Source: Hirsutella rhossiliensis (lineage: Eukaryota > Ascomycota > Sordariomycetes > Hypocreales > Ophiocordycipitaceae). Taken from it: DNA of 64,000 bases. The notes under the pieces are model-generated. The model did not search any database, was not told where the DNA came from, and saw only the letters and a list, made by a program, of their open reading frames with translations. This document shows positions 11,501 to 22,560 of this stretch, piece after piece; position 1 is the first letter of the stretch, and the number at the start of each line of letters is the position of its first letter. The translations under genes were made by a program, and so were the position numbers. The stretch spans positions 4,464,001 through 4,528,000 of the forward strand of contig NW_025408669.1 of NCBI RefSeq assembly GCF_020360975.1, written 5' to 3'.

Positions 11501-13826
11501 CCAGTACGAAGACGGAGAACGCCTCGAGCCTGATGTGTACGCTCCCGTCATCCCCATGGTGCTTGTCAATGGCGCCGATGGTATCGGTACGGGATGGAGC
11601 ACGTCCATTCCAAACTACCACCCGGTCGACATCGTCAAGAACTTGAGACGCCGCATGGGCCGTCTCGATGACAACGATTCCGAAGAAAAGCCATTCGAGC
11701 CCATGATGCCCTGGTTCCGGGGTTGGAAAGGCAACCCAGAGGCCGCCGGCCCGGACCGCTTCAAGTTCAACGGTCTCGCTCAGCAGAATGAGCAGAACCC
11801 CAACGAGGTCTTGATCACTGAACTGCCGATTCGCATGTGGACCGATGACTTCAAAGCAAGACTCGAGAAGATCATCAGTGGCGTCGACGGCGCGAGCTGG
11901 ATCAAGGACTACAAGGAGTTTAACGACCACAAAACTGTGCACTTTGAGATCATGGTGGATGAAAAGTACATGGGCAAGGTGCTGGAGGAGGGACTGCTTG
12001 AGCGTTTCAAGCTCACCAAGCAGGTAGCAACCTCCAACCTGGTGGCCTTTGATACTCGCGGCCAGATTCGCAAGTACGAAAAGGTGGAAGAAATCATGGA
12101 AGAATACTACCATTATCGGTTTGCCATGTACACGGAACGAAAGGTACGTCGTCTGGAACATGGGGACGCGGCTGACCCGACACTGACATGACGCAGAAAC
12201 ATTGGCTCAGTGTTTATCACACCGACTACCGAAGGCTCAAGAACCAAGCGCGCTTCATCCAAGAAATCATTGACGGAGTCTTGGTAGTGAGCAAGAAGAG
12301 AAAGGATGTCCTGGTTCAAGAGCTTCGGGACCGCAAGTACGAGGCGTTCCCTCGCGGGCAAGTCGCCAAGAAGAAGAACGCGGAAGACGACATGGACGGC
12401 TCGGACAATGAGGACAAGGATGACGTTGGTGAGGGCGGCGCTCGTGACTACGACTACCTACTCGGGGTGAGACTGGCCCCTTGTTGAGGATATTGTCTGG
12501 AACTCACGCTGACACTGAACTCGATAGATGCCCATCTGGTCCCTGACTGCCGAACGCCTCGAAAAGCTCAAGGCCGCCATTGCCAACAAGAAGGCCGAGA
12601 ATGACGAGCTGTCGGCCAAGAGCGAAAAGGACCTGTGGTGCGCTGATCTGGATGGGTTCTCGGTTGAATGGGACAACCAACTTGCCCTCGACGCGGAAAT
12701 TCAGACGAGCATCCGCCGGATGGGGCGACGCGTGTCCAAGAAGATCGGCGCCGGCCGCGCGCGCAAGCCCAAAGGAGATGACGACTACGCGCCGGAAAAG
12801 AAGGGCAAGGGCAAGACAAAAGCCCCGGCCAAGGCGGAGACAAAGAGCTCGCAGAGATTTGCTGAAATGTTCAGTGCCAAGCCGAAGGTGAAGAAGGAAG
12901 CGACGCAGGAAGCCGTGGAGTTGTCTGACAACTTCTCGGACGACGACTTTGCGGCCCTCGGCAGAGGCAAGCCCACAGGCGCCAAGAAGTCTCAGCCTCG
13001 ATCAGCCTCGCAGTCTCAATCACAGCCTCCATCGCAATCGGAGGAGCCAGAGGTCGGGCGCACCAAGCGGGCGGCCGCGTCAAAGGCCAAGACACTATTT
13101 GAGGTATCCTCGGACATGGACGACGACGAGATGCTAGGAGACATCGGAGCCATGGTCAAGGGCATATCCAAGCCGACAGGAGAGCCTGACGGGAGGCTCA
13201 GTCTCTATGCCATGAACCGGCCCGAATCTAGCCATGGCAACGGTGGCGCCGCAGCGTTGCCGAAGCTGAAGACGAAGGCATCCAGGTCGTTTGACGTGGA
13301 CAGCCCTGACGACACCAACTATGAACTGCTGGCCAAGTCGTCGCCACACAAGACGGCAACAAAGGAGGACGTGGCCGACAGCTTCCTGTCCGACGATGAC
13401 CCCATTGCGCCGTCCAAGGCACCGGCGGCAAAGCCATCGTCATCCAGAGCCGCGGCGTCCAAGGCAGACACAGGCCTGGTTCCAGTCAAGAAAGCTCGAG
13501 CCGGGCGTCCGGCCGGACCAAAGAGCAAGCCCAAGGCCGACGCCAAGCCCAAAGCAGCACCTAAAGCCACGATGTTGTCTCCCGCAGCCAAGGCATATGC
13601 GGTCAAGAGGGGGGTGAAGAAGAGCGTCTTGGACTTGGAAGACGACTCGGACGATGACATGGCGGATGCGCCGTCTCCCGAGCCGAAGCCTGCAGCACGA
13701 GGCAGGCCAGGAAGGGCGGCGGCTTCGAGGCGGCGGGTGGTGATCGACGACGACTCGTCTCTCATGCTGGAAGAAGCCGACGACGACAGCGACGACCCAT
13801 TCGAGGTTGACGACGACGATGACTAG
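8523..13826 (+). CDS. TOP2: DNA topoisomerase II
   Basis: This is the ATP-dependent type IIA enzyme that passes one duplex through a transient double-strand break in another, in the nucleus. Exons are 8523-8594, 8847-12143, 12197-12466 and 12528-13826, about 1,645 residues. The GHKL ATPase domain shows NAADNKQRD, NNGKGIPI and GGRNGYGAKL (near residue 242), and the transducer has SQTKEQL. The TOPRIM domain has EGDSAKGLAVSG (Glu about 549) and DQDHDG (Asp about 626-630). The winged-helix catalytic tyrosine is in SPRYTFTRLSP (about residue 886). The coiled-coil region spans exon junctions 2/3 and 3/4, where YDYLLG joins MPIWSLT. The last 300 residues are a low-complexity Lys/Ala/Ser/Asp-rich regulatory tail ending in an Asp run. 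The start at 8523 is chosen because exon 1 supplies the acidic N-terminus MDSDPMDESVFSLGEE. Introns 2 and 3 (53 and 61 bases) are GT-AG. Confidence 0.96.
8595..8846 (+). other. TOP2 intron 1 with GC-AG boundaries
   Basis: After codon GAA AAG at 8589-8594 the donor reads GCAAGT. The acceptor is TTCTAG at 8841-8846, with a CTGAC branch-like site about 20 bases upstream. Removal keeps the frame and joins VPEK to KVKPAA. A GC donor with an otherwise perfect consensus is a known minor class. Confidence 0.75.
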
Positions 13827-15148
13827 AGGTACAGCCGCCGAGAGGAAGACAGGTGCCAGTCCACGAGATGACCTGCCGCGGAGTGACGAGTGAATTGGCC
13901 GTGGCCACGTACTGGACAGGTCAAGGAGTGGCTTGGCGTTGGGGAGTGAGAGGTGGGGTGACATCATCTTGTCAAGGTGCTTATTTTTTATGTTTGCTCG
14001 TGCTAGATATTCTGGAACATGCCACTACCGGTCGCTGCCATGGACCAGTCGCGAAGGTGCTGGGCTGCACGGTGAAGTTGTAAGCCAAATGTGTAAGCGT
14101 ACCAGATAGGCAAACCGTCGGCTGAGAGGCGAGTTTTGACGGCTATGGAATTTGGCCTACAGAGTAGCCATTGGCTAAGGTCCTCCAGGGGCCAACTTAG
14201 TGCTTACACACTATTAGGGTGGGGTCGAAAAGGCGTAGACAGATGTGAAAGTATTTCAATTAATGGAGGTGGCATATACGGAGGAAACAGGGCGTCAAAC
14301 ACGCATTCTACTGCCAGTGTGTGAAGCAAGAAAAGGGCTTAAACCACTACAGCGTCGTCACAACTGAGCGACTCCTGAATCAATATGTGTTTTACTTTCC
14401 CGGCTGAGCTCTATCGGGTCGATCTAATGCCATGTCTTTTTATATCCTCATCAGTCGTATTGTTCGCTCTCCACAGTGTTGCCAAATCAACATTATCTGG
14501 ACTGTGGTGATGTCAAGAGCTGGCTGGGCGGTAATGGGCGCTTGATGTATGCGAGCCCAAGCGGCCTGCTGCTTGCTGATGTGGCAATGCCTGATTAGAG
14601 CTGTCTCTGCCGAGGCAGCCACGCGCCGTCCTCCTGGACGGCAGCGTGTCGCACAATGCATGGCCCGACGAGCCCTTGACCCCTACCAGAGGATTCTTTT
14701 GGCAAGTGGCCGCGTCAGCTCCTAGCTCCGGCCTGTGATGTATGTCGGAGAAAGTTGAAAGGCATGCACGCCCGATACAACATTTGTCCAACCCCCTCCC
14801 TAATAGTGCCGATTTCACGAACCTCCAGCCCTCGCAACGAGGGTCCTTGTCAATGGAGAAGCAGAAATCATGTCACTTCACTTAAGATAGTTTTATATGA
14901 GAACCTTTGAAATGGATCGCAGTTAGCCCAACATTGGCCGTCTCTGCCATTTGAATTTGAAAGTGGCAGGACGGGCAGAAGAGGCGCATTTCCAACCTTG
15001 GTTCCAGCGCATGCAGCCCGAGGACGGACTATAAGAAGGGGGGGTGGTGCCCCCGGCCATGATTTTCAAAGTCTTTCTTAACTTACAGGTTCTTCGTCTT
15101 CATTCTTCGCCGTCAAGTACTGTAGCTGCGACTTGACGCTGTATCAAC
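13827..15148. other. Intergenic region, TOP2 to P450
   Basis: About 1.3 kb hold the TOP2 3' region and the P450 promoter. No reading frame with a recognisable domain and no tRNA-like structure was noticed. Composition is ordinary, with normal CA and TG content. Confidence 0.5.
15029..15035 (+). promoter_or_regulatory. TATA-like element upstream of P450
   Basis: CTATAAG lies about 115 bases before the P450 start codon, a reasonable distance for a fungal TATA box plus leader. It is a sequence match only. Confidence 0.3.
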
Positions 15149-16672
15149 ATGGCATCCGTCTTTTATCCGCTGGCGTTGATATTGTTCCTGATTTTTGTCG
15201 GCTATACGTGGACGATGTCACCCCGGTTGCCACCTGGACCTGCACGATTGCCTTTCCTAGGGAATACTCTTCAAATGCCCAAGGCATACCCGTGGAAGCA
15301 ATTCCAGCAATGGAGTAAGATATACGGCGATATCTTCTCCTTGCAAATCGGACAGATGACAATCATTGTTCTCGGAACTCACCAGGTTGCAAAAGACCTC
15401 CTGAGCAAGCGGGCCGTCATCTACAATTCCCGTCCTCGACTAGTGATGGCCGCAGAATGCGTAAAGAAAAATTTCGGAGCTGCTCTTCTACCTTATAGCG
15501 AAACATGGAGACAGCGCCATAAGATACAGATGACGTTTCTCAACACGCGCAAGTGTTGCCTATACAAGCCCCTGCAGCATCTCGAAAGCTGCCATTTACT
15601 CTTCAACCTGCTGTCTACCAACGATTTCGAGACAGAACTACATCGTTACTCCACCAGCCTCATACTCACGCTGCTATACGGTCGGCGCATCGTGACCGGG
15701 CAAGAGCCAGAACTTGAGCAGATCGAACAGCTCCTCTCGGAAATATTACAAAGTGCCTCGTTCGGAAATTGGCTCGTCGATGTATTTCCTCTGTTTAATG
15801 TTCTTCCTCGCATGCTAGCCAAGTGGAAAAGAATAGGGGACGACTTGCACCAACGGCAGTCTGAATTATACGAAGGTAGTCTCGAAGGCGCCGTGAAAGC
15901 CGCTCCGTGGAACTGGAGCAAGCAGAGCTACCTGATAGATAAACCTCCCGTATCCAGCAAAGAGCTCGCGTTCGTGCTTGGAGATATTTATGAGGCAGGG
16001 AGTCATACCACGACGGTCTCTCTAATAGTCGCAATCCTGGCATGCGTTTCTCACCCCGAAGCCATGCGCCGTGTTCAAAAGGAACTTGACGAAAGGGTTG
16101 GTACTACATGCCTACCAAGCCTTGATGATGCACCCAGTCTCCCATACACACGGTCCTTTGTGGAAGAAGTTCTCCGGTGGCGAACCCTTGCCCCTCAAGG
16201 TGTCCCCCACTCCCCACTCAGGGACGACGTCTACAATGGATATCTTATACCCAAGGGGGCCACTGTTATCTCAAATCAATGGTCTTTTAACATGGACGAA
16301 AAGGTTTTTTCGTCTCCAGACGACTTCCAACCTGAGAGGTGGATGGACCATGCCGACCTCCCTCTAGCAGCGTTCGGCTTTGGCAAGAGGACTTGCCCCG
16401 GACAGCATCTCGCTCGAAGCTCGCTCATGCTGGTCATTTCTCGCCTACTTTGGGCGTTTGACATCACCTGGAAACAAGGGCAAGGAAAACAGCCTGCACA
16501 AATTGATATAAGACAAGAAGGAATCGCTGTCAGACCTTGTTCTTTTGGGGCCGAGTTTAAGGTTCGGAGCTCCGTTCATGAGAAGCTTATACGGGCTGAA
16601 TGGAAAATTTCTATGGCTGAAAACCTATCGGATCTTTTGAATGGGATCGGCCAGCGGTTCGCAGAAACTTGA
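15149..16672 (+). CDS. Cytochrome P450 monooxygenase (CYP64/OrdA-like)
   Basis: This single-exon gene of 507 residues encodes a microsomal haem-thiolate monooxygenase. An N-terminal membrane anchor spans about residues 5-20 and is followed by the proline hinge RLPPGPARLPFLGN. The I-helix oxygen-binding motif is AGSHTT (residues 283-288). ExxR lies at 340-343 (EVLR), PERW follows, and the haem loop is FGFGKRTCPG with the cysteine ligand near residue 416. Length and all hallmark motifs are complete, so it looks functional. The overall pattern resembles fungal secondary-metabolism P450s of the O-methylsterigmatocystin oxidoreductase type; the substrate is unknown. No other biosynthetic gene is nearby, and its stop codon lies roughly 400 bases from the start of the fully RIP-mutated repeat block. 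Codon use is less GC-biased than in TOP2. Confidence 0.92.
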   Translation: MASVFYPLALILFLIFVGYTWTMSPRLPPGPARLPFLGNTLQMPKAYPWKQFQQWSKIYGDIFSLQIGQMTIIVLGTHQVAKDLLSKRAVIYNSRPRLVMAAECVKKNFGAALLPYSETWRQRHKIQMTFLNTRKCCLYKPLQHLESCHLLFNLLSTNDFETELHRYSTSLILTLLYGRRIVTGQEPELEQIEQLLSEILQSASFGNWLVDVFPLFNVLPRMLAKWKRIGDDLHQRQSELYEGSLEGAVKAAPWNWSKQSYLIDKPPVSSKELAFVLGDIYEAGSHTTTVSLIVAILACVSHPEAMRRVQKELDERVGTTCLPSLDDAPSLPYTRSFVEEVLRWRTLAPQGVPHSPLRDDVYNGYLIPKGATVISNQWSFNMDEKVFSSPDDFQPERWMDHADLPLAAFGFGKRTCPGQHLARSSLMLVISRLLWAFDITWKQGQGKQPAQIDIRQEGIAVRPCSFGAEFKVRSSVHEKLIRAEWKISMAENLSDLLNGIGQRFAET

Positions 16673-17080
16673 AAGGAGTTGCCTCATAGCCGTCAAGTCT
16701 CAACTCAATCCCGATTTCAAGTTTCCGTCGATGACTTTACAGTTATTAGCCATGGCCGATTTCAACCCGGCACCGACTGCAACTTGGTACCGATTCGGAC
16801 CACGTGGAGTTATATATAGCCATGGTTGTACGAGCGCTCGACCCGAAACAAGTCAAGCCGCGGGATATCTAATTTATACCTCTTAGGATACGGATATCCC
16901 TAGACCTTATATTATGCTTAAACATAACGTTATCGTTTGATTTCTTAGCTAGTCTATGCGCATGACTTTAACTAACTTATGCATAGCTTTAAGACTAAAG
17001 TAGCAACGGACGAAGGGCTGAAGCGGGTGGCCACGGGCTATAAAAGTTATATAAACGCGGTACCTAGGTTCTAGCCTATC
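16673..17080. other. Transition zone into RIP-mutated repeats
   Basis: CA and TG dinucleotides are normal up to about 16,860, thin out, and almost vanish after about 17,080. No gene is seen. The zone probably contains the P450 3' UTR and the degraded edge of a repeat. Confidence 0.5.
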
Positions 17081-18063
17081 GATGCCTCACGAAAAGAATA
17101 AGCGGAGGCACTTAAAAGAGCGTTGCCTAAGGGAAGTTAGCGAGGCGGTTAGCCGCTAAAAAGACAGCGTATATTATTAGTATCTTATTAAAGGGGGGCT
17201 ATTACTAGTTATTAGGTCTTTATATTAAAGAAAGAGGGTATAGATTACGCTATCTTACCTAAAAGAAGGAGTCTATAGGTATAACTATATATATATATTA
17301 TTATAGAGTAGGTAGAGGCGTATATATAGGTGCCGTCTATAGGATAATATTAATAAGCTATATAAAGCTCTTTTATAAAGGAACCTCTTAAGAAAGCTTA
17401 TTATTATATCTTTTTAGCTAACTTTTTAAAACTAAGCTTAAAATATAAAAAAAGTATATACTTTATATCCTTATAAATAGCGTATTATACCCCCTTAAAT
17501 ATAGCCTTATATAGCTATTAATAGGTATATAATATACTACTAAAGATTATAAATTAAGCGAAGTTTTCTTTTATATAAGTAGAAAACTCTTCCTAGCCCT
17601 TACTAACTAAGGCTATATACCCCCCGCTAATAGGACTTAGCTTAGACCTAACCTAGGACCCTAGCCTAGGCCTAAGGCGGGCCCCTTTAACCCCCCCCTT
17701 AACCTAAGGGCCGAAATAAGTATCTTAAAAGCTAGGGCCTACTTAAGAGAAGCTTAAGAAAGCTAATACTTTTTAAAGACCTTAGAAGAAAGGCCTAAGG
17801 CCTAAGACTAAGACTAAGAGGATACTAAGATAGAAGATAATACCTAGCTTATACTAAAGACTAGCCTCTTTAAGCCTAGCCTAGCCCTATCTTAGGCTAG
17901 TTACTTCTAGCCTAACTAGCTTTTAAAGTAAATAAAAGGGTAAAAGAGAGCTACTCTTAATAGCCTTATTAGCTTTATACTTATCCGACCTATATTTTAA
18001 TACTTATAGTAAACCTAGCCCTAGCCCTAGTACCCTTCTCTTAAGGACTTATTATTCTTAAGA
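17081..18063. repeat. RIP-saturated AT-rich repeat DNA, unidentified
   Basis: Nearly devoid of CA and TG and dense in TA and stop codons. Apart from the gypsy LTR fragment at 17299-17377, I cannot assign it to an element. Confidence 0.6.
17299..17377 (-). repeat. Gypsy LTR fragment (about 79 bases)
   Basis: It matches the start of the 186-base gypsy LTR seen complete at 36369-36554 and 43161-43346 (GTGCCGTCTATAGGATAATA region), then diverges at 17378. It is a truncated relic. Strand follows the coding orientation of the complete element. Confidence 0.7.
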
Positions 18064-18624
18064 TATATAAGTAATAGCGGAATTTTAGGAAATTAAGGAA
18101 TTATATAACGCTATATAATAAAGGGGAAGAAGGAATATAAGGTAAGATTTTTAGTAGAATTTATTAGTAGTATATTAGTATATAGAAGAGGTATTAAAGT
18201 TAATAATTCTCTATTTATTTATTAGCGGACGTCTAGTCTTTTATAGATAATTATAGCTAAATAGGGGTTCTTATTAGGACCGGGCTTTAGCTTCCTAGAA
18301 GTCCTTTATCCAACGGATTTAGTAATAATTTTTATATAACTATAAGTGTCTTAGTTCTTATATTATTTATATTTAAAGGAGGCTTATTATATCGGGGATC
18401 TTAGTATATTTTAAGCTTATTCTACGCTAGGCGTTATTTCTTCGACTCTAGATTAAACAATAACTAGTAACCTATTTAATATATAATAATATAAAAATTA
18501 ACGAGCTTTTCTTACTTTATTAGATAGTAATTTTTCTATAATTAATATACTACTATTAGCTTATATAATCGGGAGAGAATACTATAGCTACTTTATTTAT
18601 AGTAGGAAAATACGTTTCCTTATA
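18064..18624 (-). repeat. Copia-3 3' LTR (about 561 bases)
   Basis: Homologous along its length to the LTRs at 29393-29952 and 34832-35390. On the minus strand it starts TATAAGGAAACG and ends near CTTATATA. The 3' limit is uncertain by about 10 bases because CTTAAGA follows in several copies. Confidence 0.7.
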
Positions 18625-19008
18625 GCCTCCCTTAAAGAGTAGATTTATATACTCTTTACTAATTTATTTATAGTAGTATATATATAAGGTAAAAACCTAT
18701 TATAGGTAAACTACTCTTATACTTAGTAGGATATATAAAAACCTATTATTTTTTAGGAAAAAACTCCTTAGGTATATACTAATAGGGAAACCTATAGTAG
18801 GAAAAATCTATAGTTATATAAATTAAAGTCTTTTAAAGGTAAGGCTTATAATATCTAAGAAAATTCTAATTAATAAAAACCTAGTAAATAAATTTCTAGG
18901 AAACCTAATAAAAGGGAAAACCTAGTAAGGTAAAGATATAAAAAGTATAAAAAATATTTAAAGAACCCTTTTTTTAATTACTTAGGAACTTATTTTAAGG
19001 ATAGAACG

Positions 19009-19718
19009 TATTATGCACTAGTCCCTTAGTACGGGGCTAGTACGTTAACCTTGCCGTCTGCCCGGATCCGGTGCGGGTCTAACGGGTAATTAAACGGACT
19101 AGCTACTGTACGTAGGTTTTAAACGTATTATACGGACTAGCTACCGTACGTTGTTACGCGCGTTAAATACGGACTAGCTACCGGTCTTGCGAGTTAAAGT
19201 AAGAGTAGTAATAACTGTCTATATTCTTCTCTGCCCGCCTAAAATCTAGCGGGTTCTCTATCCTCTATATATACTATAGCGAGCGTAAGACCTTACTCGG
19301 GGCTTTAACTAAGTAATATCTTAACCTTATAATCGTGCGATAGTGGTGCGGTGTCTTAGCGGCATTTCCTAGTGTTTTCCCTAGGTAGGCACGGGTATTT
19401 CTCTATAATTTCCCCGCTATATTCTCGTAGTAACTTCTTAGGGAAATATCAGTATAGTCCCTAAGGAACTTATTATTACTCGGGAAATTATAGTATATTC
19501 CCCGTGCAATATGTCCCTAGGGGAAATCTCCGTGAAATGTCCGTGCAATCCGCTTAGTTATCGTTTCCGGGAATTCCGGGTGATTTCCCGGAGTTTGCCC
19601 GGTGGCTTCCGGGTTCCTTCTTCCGCGGGGAGCCTTAGGGAGTTAGGGGTGTCTTCCTTAGGGGAAGCAGATATCGTTCTAGGTACCTAGATTGTCGACT
19701 ATAAGGTATCCCGTAATA
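19009..19718 (+). repeat. Solo LTR nested in copia-3, 5-base duplication GAACG
   Basis: A 710-base segment interrupts the copia-3 3' region. Directly repeated GAACG flanks it at 19004-19008 and 19719-19723. Its ends are TATTA and TAATA, as expected if TGTTA...TAACA had been RIP-altered. Removing it restores continuity with the copia element at 34.5 kb. It carries no protein-coding frame, so it is read as a solo LTR. It keeps noticeably more CA and TG than its surroundings. A RIP-saturated 250-base piece of the same sequence lies inverted at 53858-54107. Orientation is arbitrary. Confidence 0.75.
19094..19186 (+). repeat. Three spaced copies of ACGGACTAGCTAC within the solo LTR
   Basis: ACGGACTAGCTACYG occurs at 19094, 19132 and 19169, spaced 38 and 37 bases. 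The first two extend to GTACGT. They could be promoter elements of the LTR. Confidence 0.75.
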
Positions 19719-20235
19719 GAACGTCTTTAAATTTATAGAGTAATCTAGGTCTTAATTCCTTAGTAAAAATATTAGTAATATTATCTTTTAATTTAATATA
19801 AAAGACTCTTATTTCCCTTTCTTTTATACTTATTTTAGTATAATAATAAGCTAATCTTATATACTTAGACCTTTTATAGAATTCCGGATTTTCTATTAGT
19901 TTAATAGTAGTAGTATTATCTATTAGAATAAAAGGTATAGTATTAAGAATTTTAATAGATAGATCCTTAGTAATATTTTTAAAAAGTATATTTAAATAAA
20001 TAGCTTCTTTATTTACCTCCTTAAGGCTAATATATTCTACTTTATAAGTAAAAAGGGTAATAGCTTTTTACTTAAAGTAAGCCTAGCTTATTATATTATT
20101 ATATATAAAAAAATAGTAACTAAAAAGGATTTTCTATTTATTAAATTTAAAGCCTAGCTTAAGTTAGTAAAACCTTTTATATATAAATAAGTAAAAGGGA
20201 TATTATAATTATATTTAATTACTCTTATAGTATAG

Positions 20236-20448
20236 TAGTTATATACTTAAGAGGACTACTAGCTATAATACTAAAGTTAGTTTAGATCTAGCTAAGGGTA
20301 TAATTAACTTTTAGTTAAACTAGTAAACTATACTAACCTACTTATTAATTAGCTAATTAGCGCTTTTAAAAGCGCTTTTAAATATACTAGTAGTCTAGCC
20401 CTACTATAAGTAAGCTAGCCTAGACCTTACTTACTTAAACTTAGTAAT
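20236..20448. other. Unassigned RIP-mutated spacer
   Basis: Lies between the copia-3 truncation point and the gypsy LTR. No feature seen. Confidence 0.4.
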
Positions 20449-21712
20449 TATTATAAAGTAAGTAAAGGTATATATATAGGTACTATCTATAAGATAATAT
20501 TAATAAGCTATATAGAGCTCTTTTATACGCGGCTAGCCTAAATATATATATATAAGATCCGGCCCTCTATACGTAACTATATAGCTTAGGCTATAGCCTA
20601 AGCCTATAACCTATAATAGTTAAAGACTCTTATATAATGCCCTCCCTTAAGCGCGGCGCGGCGCTACCTTATTAATAGCTTCTATACTATTAAGCCTATA
20701 CCGCTAGCTCTACCCTACCTTTTCCTATTAATTATACTAGCCCTACTAGCCTTATTATCCCTATACTTATTAGCCTAGGTAGCTAGAACCTAGCTTTATA
20801 CTTATTAGCTAGCTAGCTATTTAAATAAGAGTATAACCTATTATATACGCTCTTAGGTAGCTAGCGGCCGGCCTAGACCTACGTAAGCCTTAGGTTACCT
20901 ATCCCCTTAGCCTTAGGTAGCCTCCTCTACCTAAGGGTATATAAAGTAGTATCCCTCCCTTTTTCTTTCTCTTCCTTTTCTTCCTTCTTTAACTATAATA
21001 ATAGTAGTAATAAGTAAGTTCTACTTTACCTAAGGCGTTAGTTCGTTCCTAGCTATATAGGCCGCTTTATTAATATATACTTATAGTAATAGCTATAATA
21101 ATAATAATAGCTTTAATAATAATAATAACTTTAACTAATAAGTTCCTTGCCTTATAAAGTAGGAGGCTATAATCTATAATACTAACTTCCGCGATAGATA
21201 TATCTACCTCCCCCTCCCCTACCTCCTCCTTCTTAAAGCGTATAGAGTTATTTATTAATACTATACTAAGTATAGCTAATAATAGCTCTACCGCTACTAC
21301 CGCTCTTACCCGCGCCCCCGCGACTACGCCTACCGCCGCTACCTCTACCTCTACTATACTAGCCGCCCTTATATCGCCCTTCTAAGTAATAACGCCGTCC
21401 TTACCGCCGCCTATAACGCCCGGCCCCTTTACCCTTACCTTTACCTCTACTACCCTTATAAGTCCGCTACTTAGTAAGTATAGTAGCTATTTTCCGTTAA
21501 CTTCTTAAAGTATAAACGCTAAGTATAGGCTAGAGCCGCTTACGCGGCCCCTTATATATAGTATATATTATAAGAGCTCCCTTACGCTAACTAAGTTAAG
21601 CGCTACTATAGCGGTAGTTATTATTAATATACGTATACCGGCCGCGCTTATAAAGCGGCGCCTCCTATCTTACTCGCTATAGTATTAGCTTAAAAGGCTA
21701 GTATATATAGGT
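20449..21712 (-). mobile_element. Gypsy (chromovirus family) 3' fragment, copy A
   Basis: The LTR 20449-20634 (186 bases) is followed by sequence homologous to 36555-37640 of the complete gypsy element: leader-like GC-rich block, then the alanine-rich downstream reading frame. Similarity stops near 21712, so pol and gag are missing. It is RIP-mutated throughout. Strand is that of coding in the complete copy. Confidence 0.75.
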
Positions 21713-22560
21713 AGTTTAACGGGGACGAGGGTATATACCTAAAGCACGCGTAGTATATAGCTAAGGATTAGTAAAGTAATTAACTATATAATTATCTAAT
21801 CGTTAGTCCTATATATAGCTCTAAGGGCCTTAGGTTATAAATATAAGTTATAGAGATTTCTTTACTTTATACCTCTTTATCTCTATTAAAGTCGCGTAAC
21901 TAACGGTATTTACTTTAAAAGGGAAAAAAACAAATTTTTTAAATTAACTATAATTAAGGAAGATACTTAATTAGATAATTAAGGTCTTTATAAAGCCTTT
22001 AAGTATACTTAGAAGTAAGAAGGAAGGGGAGTACTAAAAGTCTTATATCTTTAATAGGCTAATATTTATAAAGGTATAATCTTACCTATTAAACTCCTCC
22101 TTAGCGACTTTCTAACTTAAGATACTAATAGAAAGGGCGCGATAATAAGAAGTAAGGCTCTCTTCCTAAGTATATAAGTAAGTAAATAAACTATCGATAA
22201 AACTTTTCTCCTTTACTATAATTTCTTCCCTTTATATTATTTATTCCTCCCTTTACTTATAAGCTACTTATTTAGCTCTTTCCTATCTTTACTTACGTAC
22301 TTCCTTTATTAAGTAATTATCTACTACCCCTTATATACGCTCTTAAGTATTCGCGCTTATTATTCTTAAGGGCGTTAAGGAAATAAAGTAGTTAATATCT
22401 TTACTAGTCTATAGCTTTAAGTATAGCTAGATTAAATAAGCTATAAAGTCTTATAAACTAGTTATTATTATATTACTAGTAGTCCTATATATTATTATTA
22501 AGATTATACTAAGGACCTAGCTAGAGGTATCTAGAACTTCGGTATTAAATAGGAGGGAAA
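21713..22560. other. Unassigned AT-rich RIP-mutated DNA
   Basis: No reading frame, LTR or match to other parts of the window was recognised. Confidence 0.4.

Larger units (their letters stand above)
18064..20235 (-). mobile_element. Copia element relic, 5'-truncated (copia-3)
   Basis: The minus strand of 19719-20235 matches the RNase H end of the copia element at 33.9-34.5 kb, including the block coding a TKELRPRLLYKF-like end. It continues through the same 3' untranslated region (18625-19008) into an LTR at 18064-18624. The 5' two thirds of the element are missing. It is heavily RIP-mutated and is interrupted by the solo LTR at 19009-19718. Confidence 0.75.

Noticed and set aside
15149..16672. 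Secondary-metabolite gene cluster
   Set aside because: Only one P450; no polyketide, peptide or terpene synthase in the window. The MFS transporter is about 13.5 kb away with housekeeping genes between.
19094..19186. Possible CRISPR-like array
   Set aside because: Only three repeats inside a fungal LTR, with unequal repeat lengths; the organism is eukaryotic.
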